Source: Hellea balneolensis DSM 19091 (GTDB lineage Bacteria; Pseudomonadota; Alphaproteobacteria; Caulobacterales; Maricaulaceae). From it: a DNA stretch of 64,000 nucleotides. The DNA lies in assembly GCF_000428525.1 (NCBI RefSeq), contig NZ_AUAC01000007.1, forward strand, positions 62,001-126,000. The letters are read 5' to 3'. Positions 1 through 8,508 of this stretch are shown here, in pieces. How positions within the stretch are numbered: the first letter of the stretch is position 1; the number at the start of each line of letters is the position of its first letter. The translations under genes and the position numbers were made by a program. The notes beneath the pieces were generated by a model. The model searched no databases, was not told the origin of the DNA, and saw only the letters and a program-made list of their open reading frames with translations.

Positions 1-715
1 CAAAGAGCAGGAACTCAGCGTCGATGGCTTTTGTAAACGCCAAGCGTCCGCTTTGGCTAACAGCTAGCCCGTCACCACGGCGCAAGCTCTCGCCATTTAC
101 AAAGATACTCCCTCTCGCGACTTGCACCCAGGCTTTGTTGCCTTCGGGCATATCGAAAGTAATGCTTTGCTTGCCGTCAAGTGTTGCGGCATAGATATCG
201 GCATCGGCGCGAATATGCATTGAGCCTTCACGTCCATCTTTTGAGAGAAAGAGCTTCAGCTTTCCGTCTTTATCTTTGGGCGCAATATCCATGGTCTCAT
301 ATCGGGGGGCTTCATTTTCAATATTTGGTAAAAGCCAGATCTGCAGAAACGCCATTTCCTCAGTTTCGGATGGATTATACTCCGAATGCCGCACGCCAGA
401 CCCTGCGCTCATGTATTGAACCCCGCCTGCTTTCACGGTTGAGCCATTGCCGAGTGTGTCTTTATGAGAGAGCGCACCATCCAGCACATAGGAAAAAATT
501 TCTGCATTTTGGTGAGGGTGCATCGGAAAGCCTTTTCCGCCCGCGACGCGGTCGTCATTAATGACTCGCAGGCTCTCAAACTGCAGATGCTCCGGGTCAA
601 AGTAATTTCCAAAACTGAAACTATGCGCTGATTTTAACCAGCCATGATCTGCCAGGCCGCGCTCTTCTGCGGCGCGTAGACGAAAGCCTGATGCATATTT
701 TATATTTTGGGCCAT
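1..715 (-). CDS. Pirin family protein (YhhW-like), 3' end cut by window edge
   Basis: This is a bicupin of the pirin family; some members, such as YhhW, cleave quercetin, while others act as redox-sensing iron proteins, so the substrate here is unknown. The frame is open from the ATG to the window edge (238 codons), close to the usual length of about 230-240 residues, so only the last few residues should be missing. The metal ligands of the N-terminal cupin are visible: H66 and H68 in MHPHQNAE, and H110 and E112 in VRHSE. The start is supported by AAGGAGG about six bases upstream. A short dyad, AACTA-CAT-TAGTT (732-744), sits just above the start and could be an operator. The gene is transcribed away from the DUF547 gene. 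Confidence 0.9.
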   Translation of the reverse strand, partial: MAQNIKYASGFRLRAAEERGLADHGWLKSAHSFSFGNYFDPEHLQFESLRVINDDRVAGGKGFPMHPHQNAEIFSYVLDGALSHKDTLGNGSTVKAGGVQYMSAGSGVRHSEYNPSETEEMAFLQIWLLPNIENEAPRYETMDIAPKDKDGKLKLFLSKDGREGSMHIRADADIYAATLDGKQSITFDMPEGNKAWVQVARGSIFVNGESLRRGDGLAVSQSGRLAFTKAIDAEFLLF

Positions 716-903
716 AAGGGCCTCCTTGAGCAACTACATTAGTTACGCAGGGATATGGGAATGATGTAATTTTTTAAAAGGGGAGTAGTAAACGGTGAGC
801 AAGCTCAAGGCTTTGCTCACAGCACAGCACAGATTTGTGAGGCATTGTGTGAAGCTTTTTCAGATGTCCTGCGTTAGGTAAGCTTCAACTAAAGGAATTA
901 AAT

Positions 904-1956
904 ATGTTACGTTCAGTTTTATATCTTACAATTGGCTTTACAGTTCTGCCGTCAACGGTATTTGCTCAAGGTTCAGATTGCCCTATGCATAAGCAGATGG
1001 ACGCGCAGAAAGCAGCTCAAACAGCTCAAGTCACAGAAGCGGTCCTTCCCGTAAAGGTCGCCGCGGCCCCTCAAATTTCAACACCGCGTTCATTAACGGC
1101 TATCGCAGCGGCCCCCTCCCAGGCGATAGCGCTTGAGCGTGGTGTTGAAGCGCCTTACCTTGTAACAACTAATAAAGCGCCGAAGCCTTCTTCGGCCATA
1201 GTGAAAACAGCAGAAGCTCCGGCGCAGATGGCGGATAAAAATGAAGAGACAAAGACTATGACATCTTCACTGCACAGCCCATGGAATGATATTTTGCAAT
1301 CCTATGTCAGCGCCCCTGATGCTGCGGGTCTTACCCATTTCGATTATGCGCGTCTTAAGGCGACGGCATCAGATATGGCAAAACTGGACGCTTATATTGA
1401 GAGCCTAGAGGATACAAATCCGGGCAACCTTTCCGATAATGAAGCCATCGCGTTTTGGGCAAACTTGTATAACGCGGTTACAATACAGGTCGTTACGGAT
1501 AATTACCCGATTAAATCCATCCGCAAATTAGGGTCGTTTAATTCAGGCCCGTGGAAGAAAGATTTAGTCACAATCAACGGAACCGCTATGTCGCTTGACG
1601 ATATTGAGCATGGAACTTTGCGCGAAAAATATCCCTCGCCTTATATTCACTATATGGTCAATTGCGCGTCGGTCGGCTGCCCTAATCTACTGAATGAGGC
1701 TTGGGAAGCTGACACACTAATGGCTAAACGCAAAACAGCAGCGGCGGATTATATTAATTCGCCTCGAGGCGCCGTTATAAAAGGTGACAGATTAACGGTC
1801 TCTGCCATTTATGATTGGTTTGAAGAAGACTTTGGCGGTAGCAAAGAGGGCGTACTCAAACACCTAAGCAAATATGCAGCAGGTGATCTGGCGGCTGCGA
1901 TCAAAGGCGGCGCCACCATTAAAAAATATGACTATGATTGGTCGCTCAATAAATAA
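904..1956 (+). CDS. DUF547 domain protein, exported
   Basis: An exported protein of unknown function. Residues 1-22 look like a signal peptide ending FAQ. Residues 23-115 form an Ala/Pro/Lys-rich low-complexity region with a short Cys-Met-His patch (DCPMHKQM). The DUF547 domain fills the rest from about residue 119. Its signatures are visible: an AFWANLYNA-type motif, a YPIKSIR motif, a LDDIEH segment and NCASVGCPNL with two conserved cysteines. DUF547 has no established activity. The gene is followed 17 bases later by a TVP38 membrane protein and then a disulfide oxidoreductase, which suggests one operon and perhaps an envelope redox or membrane role (inference). The RBS is AAAGGA. Confidence 0.88.
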   Translation: MLRSVLYLTIGFTVLPSTVFAQGSDCPMHKQMDAQKAAQTAQVTEAVLPVKVAAAPQISTPRSLTAIAAAPSQAIALERGVEAPYLVTTNKAPKPSSAIVKTAEAPAQMADKNEETKTMTSSLHSPWNDILQSYVSAPDAAGLTHFDYARLKATASDMAKLDAYIESLEDTNPGNLSDNEAIAFWANLYNAVTIQVVTDNYPIKSIRKLGSFNSGPWKKDLVTINGTAMSLDDIEHGTLREKYPSPYIHYMVNCASVGCPNLLNEAWEADTLMAKRKTAAADYINSPRGAVIKGDRLTVSAIYDWFEEDFGGSKEGVLKHLSKYAAGDLAAAIKGGATIKKYDYDWSLNK

Positions 1957-1973
1957 AATAAAAAGAGAATATT

Positions 1974-2723
1974 ATGTCAGATGCACTTGATGTTGGGGCT
2001 GAAGTTTCGGCTCCGAAAAGTTTATTTAAGCGTTTTGCGCCAATTATTATTATCGCCTTAGCCTTGGCTGCATTTTTTGTTTTGGGAGGACCAAAATATG
2101 TGAGCCTAGAAAGCCTGAAATCTAACCGCGCCGCCTTGGCTGCATTTGTTGATAACAATTTTCTAATGGCTATAATTGGGTTCATTGCGCTTTATGCCAC
2201 TCTCACTGCGATATCCTTTCCGGGCGCAAGCTTTCTGTCTATTTTTGGTGGATTTCTCTTTGGAACTTTTGTTGGCGGTAGCGCTATCACAATCGGCGCC
2301 ACAATTGGCGCTGTGGGCATATTCTTGGCCGCGCGTTATGCTTTGGGAGATAGCCTAACAAAAAAAGCTGGGCCCTATATGCAAAAATTTGAGGCCGGGC
2401 TTAAAGAAAACGAAATTTCATATCTCTTTATCCTCAGGCTCATTCCAGCCTTTCCATTTTTCATCGTGAACATCGTGCCGGCTTTATTCGATGTGAAGCT
2501 CAGAAATTATGCCCTAACAACATTTCTTGGCATCATTCCAGGTTGTTTTGTCTATGCCAGTGTTGGCGCAGGCGCAGGCGCAATCTTAGATCAGGGCGGC
2601 GAGTTACGGCTTGGCGGCTTGATGACACAGCCAAAGGTTTTGCTACCTGTTTTGGGGCTCATAACCTTGGCTCTTCTTCCAGTTATTTATAAGAAGTTTT
2701 TTAAAAAATCAGCGGCTGCCTAA
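1974..2723 (+). CDS. TVP38/TMEM64 (SNARE-associated, DedA-like) membrane protein
   Basis: An inner membrane protein of the TVP38/TMEM64 family, distantly related to DedA and implicated in lipid scrambling and membrane homeostasis. About five or six hydrophobic segments are visible. The family core reads PGASFLSIFGGFLFG, followed by a re-entrant-like glycine-rich stretch and LRLIPAFPFFIVN, where the conserved R and P residues of the VTT domain are present. At 249 residues it has normal length. It lies between the DUF547 and FAD oxidoreductase genes with gaps of 17 and 24 bases, so the three are probably co-transcribed. TVP38 domains are known next to, or fused with, mercuric-reductase-like flavoproteins in other bacteria, which supports a shared but undefined role. 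Confidence 0.9.
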   Translation: MSDALDVGAEVSAPKSLFKRFAPIIIIALALAAFFVLGGPKYVSLESLKSNRAALAAFVDNNFLMAIIGFIALYATLTAISFPGASFLSIFGGFLFGTFVGGSAITIGATIGAVGIFLAARYALGDSLTKKAGPYMQKFEAGLKENEISYLFILRLIPAFPFFIVNIVPALFDVKLRNYALTTFLGIIPGCFVYASVGAGAGAILDQGGELRLGGLMTQPKVLLPVLGLITLALLPVIYKKFFKKSAAA

Positions 2724-2747
2724 AGCCCGTCCTAAGAGAGAAATTCT

Positions 2748-4187
2748 ATGTCCAAAACACATTACGATGTCGATATCTGTATTATCGGCGCAGGATCCGC
2801 GGGCTTGTCCGTCGCCTCAGGAGCCGCGCAACTCGGCCGTTCTGTTGTCCTTTTCGAAGCAGACGAAATGGGCGGGGATTGCTTAAATTATGGCTGCGTC
2901 CCGTCAAAGGCCCTTATCGCGGCGGGTAAGCATGCACATGCTTTTTCAAGTGGAGAGATATTTGGCGTCAAAGTCGAAAAGCCCACTGTGAATTTTGAAA
3001 CGGTCAAAGCCCACATACAAGGTGTTATTGACCACATAGCCCCAGTGGACAGCCAAGAGCGCTTCGAAGGCTTGGGCTGTACCGTCATACGTGAGCGGGC
3101 ACGTTTCAAAGGTGCCGATACGGTCGAGTCAGACACAACTGAAATTAAAGCTAAGCGCTTTGTGATTGCGGTCGGCTCACGTGCTTCTGCGCCACCTATC
3201 CCTGGACTATCTGAGACGCCTTATTTGACCAATGAGACGATATTTTCGGTTAAGACTCAGCCCAAAAAACTCTTAGTGATTGGAGCCGGGCCTATTGGTC
3301 TGGAACTGGGACAAGCCTTTAAGCGCTTGGGGTCTGAAGTAGAAATCGTTGATGTTGCCGCGCCTCTCGGACGCTCCGAGCCGGAGCATGCAAAGGTGCT
3401 GGTAAAGGCCTTAGAAGAAGAAGGCGTTGTTTTTCATACGCCTGCTAGAACGAAACTGATTCGAAAAACCAAAACAGGTGTTGCTATTGATTTTGAGGAT
3501 GGCACGACCTTAACAGGGTCTCACTTGCTTGTAGCAGCAGGCCGCGCGCCTAATGTTGATGGGCTCGAGCTTGAAAATGCGGGAATTAAATATGACCGCC
3601 GCGGCATTGACGTTTCCGAGAGTCTTCGCACCTCAAATAAACGCGTTTACGCAGCGGGTGACGTGGCGAAGGGCATGGGCGGCTTGACCCATGCTGCGGG
3701 CTATCATGCCGGGCAGCTTATTCGCAATTTCTATTTCTCGCCGCCATTCATGGGGGATATGCTAGGCAAGGCTAATACAACGCGTATGCCAGCCGCCATT
3801 TATTCAGAACCTGAATTGGCGAGCATCGGGATCACTGAAGCGGAAGCCAAAGATGCGGGTCATGATGTGCGGTGTGTGTCATGGGATTTTGACGAGAATG
3901 ATCGGGCCATTGCAGAACGCTATGATCATGGCGGCGTTAAGATTGTGGCGACGAAAAAAGGTAAAATTTTAGGCGCGTCTGTCGTCGGCGAAAGCGCTGG
4001 AGAAATTATTCATATGATTTCTGTGGCGATGACAAATAAAGTCAAAATATCGGGCTTAGCTCAAATTATTTCGCCTTATCCAACACGGTCTGAAGCCGTC
4101 AAACGTGCGGCCTCCAGTTGGTACACGGATGCGCTCTTCAGTGATCGAACCCGCAAAATCGCAGGATTCTTGACAAAATTCCAATAG
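2748..4187 (+). CDS. FAD-dependent pyridine nucleotide-disulfide oxidoreductase (mercuric reductase-like)
   Basis: A class I flavoprotein disulfide reductase. The FAD fold starts with GAGSAG at residues 14-19. The redox-active pair is C45 and C50 in GGDCLNYGCVPSK. The NAD(P)H fold is GAGPIGLELG, and a second FAD contact, VYAAGDVA, is clear. The dimer domain ends in PYPTRSE (443-449). In lipoamide dehydrogenase and glutathione reductase this place holds the His-Pro-Thr motif whose histidine is the catalytic base; here it is Tyr 444, as in mercuric-reductase-like relatives. No N-terminal HMA domain or C-terminal vicinal cysteines of true MerA are present, so mercury reduction is unlikely. The third gene of the DUF547-TVP38 operon; its cytosolic substrate is unknown. 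Confidence 0.9.
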   Translation: MSKTHYDVDICIIGAGSAGLSVASGAAQLGRSVVLFEADEMGGDCLNYGCVPSKALIAAGKHAHAFSSGEIFGVKVEKPTVNFETVKAHIQGVIDHIAPVDSQERFEGLGCTVIRERARFKGADTVESDTTEIKAKRFVIAVGSRASAPPIPGLSETPYLTNETIFSVKTQPKKLLVIGAGPIGLELGQAFKRLGSEVEIVDVAAPLGRSEPEHAKVLVKALEEEGVVFHTPARTKLIRKTKTGVAIDFEDGTTLTGSHLLVAAGRAPNVDGLELENAGIKYDRRGIDVSESLRTSNKRVYAAGDVAKGMGGLTHAAGYHAGQLIRNFYFSPPFMGDMLGKANTTRMPAAIYSEPELASIGITEAEAKDAGHDVRCVSWDFDENDRAIAERYDHGGVKIVATKKGKILGASVVGESAGEIIHMISVAMTNKVKISGLAQIISPYPTRSEAVKRAASSWYTDALFSDRTRKIAGFLTKFQ

Positions 4188-4218
4188 TCATTGGGGTCGT
4201 TAAGCGGTAATTTAACTT

Positions 4219-5628
4219 ATGATTGAGGGTTTCATCTCGCGGCGACTTTCCGGCAAATTATTGCTCATGACGATTGGGTTTGTCATGTTGGCCGAATTGG
4301 TCATTTTCGTGCCCTCGGCAGCCACTTTCCGACAAGACTGGTTAAATGACCGGGCTCAACAAGCTGGATTATTGGCGCAAGCTCTAACTGGCGTGCCGGA
4401 TTATGAAGCCAGTCAAATCCTGACGGATCAATTTATGCGGGATACTGATGTCATCATGATGTCGGCGAAGCGAGACGGTATGAGCGAGTTCATGCTTGGC
4501 AGTCCGCCCGAAAGCGCAAAGCTTGAAATGATTGATCTGCGCGAGACAAGACGCCTGCCACGTTACCGGGATGCTTTTCGTACTTTTTTCGGAAGCGCTG
4601 AAGGGTGTTTAAGGGTTATGGCAGCTTCGCCTGTGGCCGGGCAAGATGCACTCGAACTACTTATACCAAAAAGCAAATTACAATGGGCTATGCGGGATTA
4701 TGCAAAGCGTATTGCTGTGCTCTCTTTGGCGATTGCCATCATAACGGGACTTCTCATTTATTTGGCTATGTTGTTCATGATCATTCGGCCTATTGAAAAA
4801 CTAGCATCGGGCCTCGCTGATTTCCGTGAAGACCCAGAAATAAGGCGTAGCAATCTGCCGCCTTCGGGCCGCAAAGATGAAATCGGGCAGCTCCAACGCG
4901 AATTTTACGATATGAAACAAGGTGTGCGCGCCAGCTTCAAACAAAGAGAACGCCTTGCGACTTTGGGTATGGCTGTCGCGAAAATAAATCACGATTTGCG
5001 AAACGTCTTAGCGTCGGCCTCACTCGTCTCAGACAGATTAGCGAGCGATCCTGAAGAGCGTATTTCGAAAATGGGAGCCCGCCTGACGCGGTCTATTGAT
5101 CGCGGCATAAAACTCACAAGTGAAGTTTTGAATTTTAGCCTCAGCGGACAAGATGAAGCTGATTTGGATGTAGTCCGTATTTCGTTACTTGTCGGAGAGG
5201 CGGCAGGCGACACATTGGGTAGCTTTGGAACAGGTGCGAGGCGTATCAGCTTCACCAATAAAATTCCTAGCGAAATGATTGTCACGGCGGATAAAGATCA
5301 CACATATCGTATTTTTCACAATCTTTTCAGAAATGCTGCTCAGGCCATGGCGAAAATGCCGGAAGATGATGCGATCAGAAACCTCACCGTGGAAGCTATT
5401 CCTGCGGGAGACCATATTTCAATTCTTGTCAAAGATACGGGTTTGGGCCTTCCTGATAAAGCCAAGGATAATCTATTCAAAGCTTTCGCGTCCGCTTCGG
5501 GGCGCGGCAGTACTGGATTGGGCCTGACCATTTCTCAAGACTTAGCGAGGGAACAAGGCGGTGACATCGTCCTTGAAAGCACATCGGAAAATGGGACTAT
5601 TTTTGCCGTAAGCCTTCAAAAAGCTTAA
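4219..5628 (+). CDS. Membrane sensor histidine kinase, orphan
   Basis: A membrane-bound two-component sensor kinase. An N-terminal membrane segment (about 12-33) and a second one (about 163-190) bracket an extracytoplasmic sensing region of about 130 residues. A HAMP linker follows ([13 protein letters not shown]), then the phosphoacceptor box NHDLRN with H258, and the ATPase domain with an N box around [11 protein letters not shown], a G1 box DTGLGLP and a G2 box GRGSTGLGL. No response regulator gene is adjacent, so the partner is unknown. It lies 31 bases after the flavoprotein gene on the same strand and may be its operon partner, which would suggest sensing of redox or envelope stress (inference). 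Its stop codon overlaps the folD stop by four bases, tail to tail. Confidence 0.92.
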   Translation: MIEGFISRRLSGKLLLMTIGFVMLAELVIFVPSAATFRQDWLNDRAQQAGLLAQALTGVPDYEASQILTDQFMRDTDVIMMSAKRDGMSEFMLGSPPESAKLEMIDLRETRRLPRYRDAFRTFFGSAEGCLRVMAASPVAGQDALELLIPKSKLQWAMRDYAKRIAVLSLAIAIITGLLIYLAMLFMIIRPIEKLASGLADFREDPEIRRSNLPPSGRKDEIGQLQREFYDMKQGVRASFKQRERLATLGMAVAKINHDLRNVLASASLVSDRLASDPEERISKMGARLTRSIDRGIKLTSEVLNFSLSGQDEADLDVVRISLLVGEAAGDTLGSFGTGARRISFTNKIPSEMIVTADKDHTYRIFHNLFRNAAQAMAKMPEDDAIRNLTVEAIPAGDHISILVKDTGLGLPDKAKDNLFKAFASASGRGSTGLGLTISQDLAREQGGDIVLESTSENGTIFAVSLQKA

Positions 5629-6512
5629 AAGTCCAAAACTGTGGGAGCTTTCCATCCACGGCGGGAGCAAGCCGCAATTACAGTATTGCGTAAAAGACAC
5701 GCAATCGTCATCGGACCCACGCCGCCTGGGACGGGCGTGATTGACCCCGCGACGGCTTTAGAAGGCAGGTAATTGACGTCACCCACAAGCCGGGTTTTTC
5801 CGGGGCGCTTTTTGCTCGGGACACGGTTGATACCGACATCTATGACGCAGGCTCCGGCTTTGATCCAATCGGCTTGAACCATTTGCGGACGACCGACAGC
5901 GGCGACAAGGATATCCGCGCTGCGGCACACATTTTCAAGGTTTTGCGTACGGGAATGAGCAATTGTTACGGTACAATTCTGCTCCAAAAATAAAAGCGCC
6001 GCAGGTTTACCGACCAGAATTGATCGTCCTAAAATCACGCAATTTTTTCCGGATAAATCACCAAGCTCATCCTTAGCCAGCATGACGCAGCCTGTTGGCG
6101 TACAAGGCCGCAAGCCAGGCTTGCCCAAAGACAGCCTTCCAGCTGAGGCTTCGGTCAAGCCATCAACATCTTTATCAGGATGTATTTCCTCAATGACGCG
6201 GTCTGAATTTAGGCCCTCTGGCAGCGGAAGTTGAACCAAAATGCCGTCCACCTCTTCATCCGCATTTAACTCGCGCACTAATGACACTACATCGTCCTCT
6301 GTCGCGTCAGCCGGTAATTTATGCTCTAATGAGCGCATACCGCACTCAACAGTGAACTTAGCTTTACTCGCTACATAAACCTGACTTGCAGGATCTTCCC
6401 CAACAAGTACAACGGCGAGGCTCGGTTGCGAGGGCAGGGCCTGAACAGCTTGTTTTACACGTTCACGCAGACCTTCTGCATAGGCACGTCCGTCAATTTT
6501 GGTGGCGATCAT
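5625..6512 (-). CDS. folD: Methylenetetrahydrofolate dehydrogenase / methenyltetrahydrofolate cyclohydrolase
   Basis: The bifunctional cytosolic enzyme FolD oxidises 5,10-methylene-THF with NADP and hydrolyses the methenyl form to 10-formyl-THF. Recognisable features are Y46 and the catalytic K50 in YVASK, the PCTPTG substrate loop, the NADP-binding [11 protein letters not shown] loop followed by THSR-like AHSRT, and the C-terminal [10 protein letters not shown] motif. At 295 residues it has standard length. I chose the ATG at 6512 because GGAG lies six bases upstream; a TTG start four codons earlier would place that GGAG inside the gene. The upstream region is shared with the divergent DUF1800 gene. 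Confidence 0.96.
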   Translation of the reverse strand: MIATKIDGRAYAEGLRERVKQAVQALPSQPSLAVVLVGEDPASQVYVASKAKFTVECGMRSLEHKLPADATEDDVVSLVRELNADEEVDGILVQLPLPEGLNSDRVIEEIHPDKDVDGLTEASAGRLSLGKPGLRPCTPTGCVMLAKDELGDLSGKNCVILGRSILVGKPAALLFLEQNCTVTIAHSRTQNLENVCRSADILVAAVGRPQMVQADWIKAGACVIDVGINRVPSKKRPGKTRLVGDVNYLPSKAVAGSITPVPGGVGPMTIACLLRNTVIAACSRRGWKAPTVLDF

Positions 6513-6579
6513 TTTTATCTCCAATTACATCGCAGGATTTTCGTGACAACTTCGTTAGAATAATGAGGTCGTCATTTTT

Positions 6580-6607
6580 TTGACATATTTCTCTCCGTTT
6601 CTATGCG
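6580..6607 (+). promoter_or_regulatory. Candidate sigma-70 promoter for the DUF1800 operon
   Basis: A consensus TTGACA (6580-6585) is followed after 16 bases by TATGCG (6602-6607), in a 205-base divergent gap between folD and the DUF1800 gene. The -35 box is perfect and the -10 box is weak. The start site would lie about 100 bases above the coding start. Confidence 0.35.
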
Positions 6608-6717
6608 TGATTTGCAACACATTGTTAAGCGCGTTGAACTATAAAAATTGCTGATAATGCCTGAGTTAGGCAAAAGGGCCGGGGGGACCAAATTGAATCA
6701 GACGGGGAGTTTCGCTG

Positions 6718-8499
6718 ATGCTAAGCCAATATGGGATGATCCCAACTAGAAAAAGTATAATCAGGCTCACAGCTATTTCACTGACAGCTATCGCGCTTAT
6801 TTCATGCGGAGGCGGAGACAGCTCAAGCCCTTCAGGTGTCACCCCGCCTGTTGTTGTTCCCCCCCCTCCACCTCCGCCCCCTCCACCCCCACCGCCTTCT
6901 GGGCAAGAGAACTTGGCTTTGGATAGTGCACAAAAAGCTGCAAGTTTTCTGTCAAAAACGGGATTCGGTGGCAATGCGGATCAAATTGAGTTCACTCAAG
7001 GCAAGTTGCCTTCAAAGCTCTTAAAAGCTGAGTTTGCAAAACCGCCCAGCTATATACTTCCGGCCATGAAAGCGAGTTTTGAGGCAGGGGAAGAGGTCGA
7101 TAACCGCGCTCATGGCAGTGCGTTTTGGAACGCTATGATTGAAGCAGATGATCAGCTGCGCCAACGCATGGTCTTTGCTCTGTCCCAGATTGTTGTTGTT
7201 TCAGATAACCCCATGGGGAACAAGCCGTTGACCAATGCACAATATGTCGATGCGCTCTATAAGCATGCCTTTGGTAATTATAAAGAGCTATTGAAAGAGG
7301 TGACATATACGCCGGCTATGGCGAGATATTTGACTTATCTGCGGAACCGCAAAGGGGATGAACGCACGGGCCGTATGCCTGATGAAAATTACGCGCGTGA
7401 ATTCTTGCAGCTTTTCACGACGGGTTTGGTCGAGCTTAATATGGACGGCACGCAAAAGCTCTCAGGCGGTAAAGCTATCGAGATATTTAATAATGAAGAT
7501 ATTGTAGGTTTGGCAAAAGTTTTTACCGGACTGAGTTATAAAGGCACTGGGTTCTGGGATGCTGATGATGACGGCGAATATTCACGCCTTGTGATGTTTC
7601 AAGACAAACACAGCCCCTTGGAAAAGTCCTTTATGGGGAAAACGATATCTGCGGGCACGGCGGGGGATGAGGCTATCGATCAAGCGATAGACCATATATT
7701 TGAACATCCTAATTTAGCGCCCTTTATTTCGCGGCAGCTTATTCAGCGCTTTACGGCAAGTCACCCTGACCCCGCTTACGTCACGCGCGTCGCAAATGCA
7801 TTTGAAAGCGGGACATATATTACTGTCGATGAGACACAATTTGGCACGGGAGAACGCGGCGATTTACAAGCGACACTTGCCGCTATTTTATTAGATGAAG
7901 GCCTGTATGGAGGAAGAGTTCAGTCTCCTGAGGAGGGTAAAGTACGCGAACCCGTATTGCGCTTTGTGCATTGGGCTCGGGCCTTTGATGTCGGTAACGT
8001 TATGGCAGATAATGAATGGTACCTGCTTTATAATGCAGGGAAAAATACGCGGCTTGGACAACAACCTTTTCAGTCGCCCTCGGTTTTCAACTTTTACCGC
8101 CCCGGTTTTGTTGCCCCTGGCACAGCGTCTGGTACGGCAGGTCTTACAGCTCCGGAATTGCAGATCGTCAATGATGGTGCAGCTATAGGTTATGCGAATT
8201 TCATGCTTAACTACGTTTTTAATACATCGCCAACACGCAATGATGCCGTGGACAGCTTTGTGCCGGATTATACGGATGAAGCCGCCTTGGCTGACACTCC
8301 TGAAGCGCTTGCAGATCATTTAAACACCTTGCTGCTCGGAGGCCGCATGAGTTCGGTTACGAAAACTAGAATCGTGGATGTCCTAAACGAAATCCCCATT
8401 CGAGCTGAGCTGAGTGAGGGGGAAGAAGACAGGACCACGCGTGCGTCTCTTGCTGTCTATATGGCCGTGACATCACCAGCTTTTGCGCTGGAATTATAG
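6718..8499 (+). CDS. DUF1800 family secreted lipoprotein
   Basis: A large DUF1800 protein of unknown activity. The N terminus has a basic region, a hydrophobic stretch and a lipobox-like LISC followed by GGG, so it is probably a lipoprotein. A proline run of about 13 residues links this to the DUF1800 domain, which begins near ASFLSKTGFGG and includes YAREFLQLFTTGLVELN and QRLIQRF-type segments (here SRQLIQRFTASHPDP). The proline run is encoded by C-rich DNA that includes an eight-C homopolymer (6859-6866). GGGGAG upstream supports the start at 6718. The next gene, DUF1501, follows after nine bases; the two families are paired in many bacteria and the pair is presumed to be exported together. 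Confidence 0.88.
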   Translation: MLSQYGMIPTRKSIIRLTAISLTAIALISCGGGDSSSPSGVTPPVVVPPPPPPPPPPPPPSGQENLALDSAQKAASFLSKTGFGGNADQIEFTQGKLPSKLLKAEFAKPPSYILPAMKASFEAGEEVDNRAHGSAFWNAMIEADDQLRQRMVFALSQIVVVSDNPMGNKPLTNAQYVDALYKHAFGNYKELLKEVTYTPAMARYLTYLRNRKGDERTGRMPDENYAREFLQLFTTGLVELNMDGTQKLSGGKAIEIFNNEDIVGLAKVFTGLSYKGTGFWDADDDGEYSRLVMFQDKHSPLEKSFMGKTISAGTAGDEAIDQAIDHIFEHPNLAPFISRQLIQRFTASHPDPAYVTRVANAFESGTYITVDETQFGTGERGDLQATLAAILLDEGLYGGRVQSPEEGKVREPVLRFVHWARAFDVGNVMADNEWYLLYNAGKNTRLGQQPFQSPSVFNFYRPGFVAPGTASGTAGLTAPELQIVNDGAAIGYANFMLNYVFNTSPTRNDAVDSFVPDYTDEAALADTPEALADHLNTLLLGGRMSSVTKTRIVDVLNEIPIRAELSEGEEDRTTRASLAVYMAVTSPAFALEL

Positions 8500-8508
8500 G
8501 AGAGTAAT

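Noticed and set aside
181-561. Plus-strand open frame of 126 codons
   Set aside because: It is antisense to the pirin gene, which has clear family motifs and a strong ribosome binding site.
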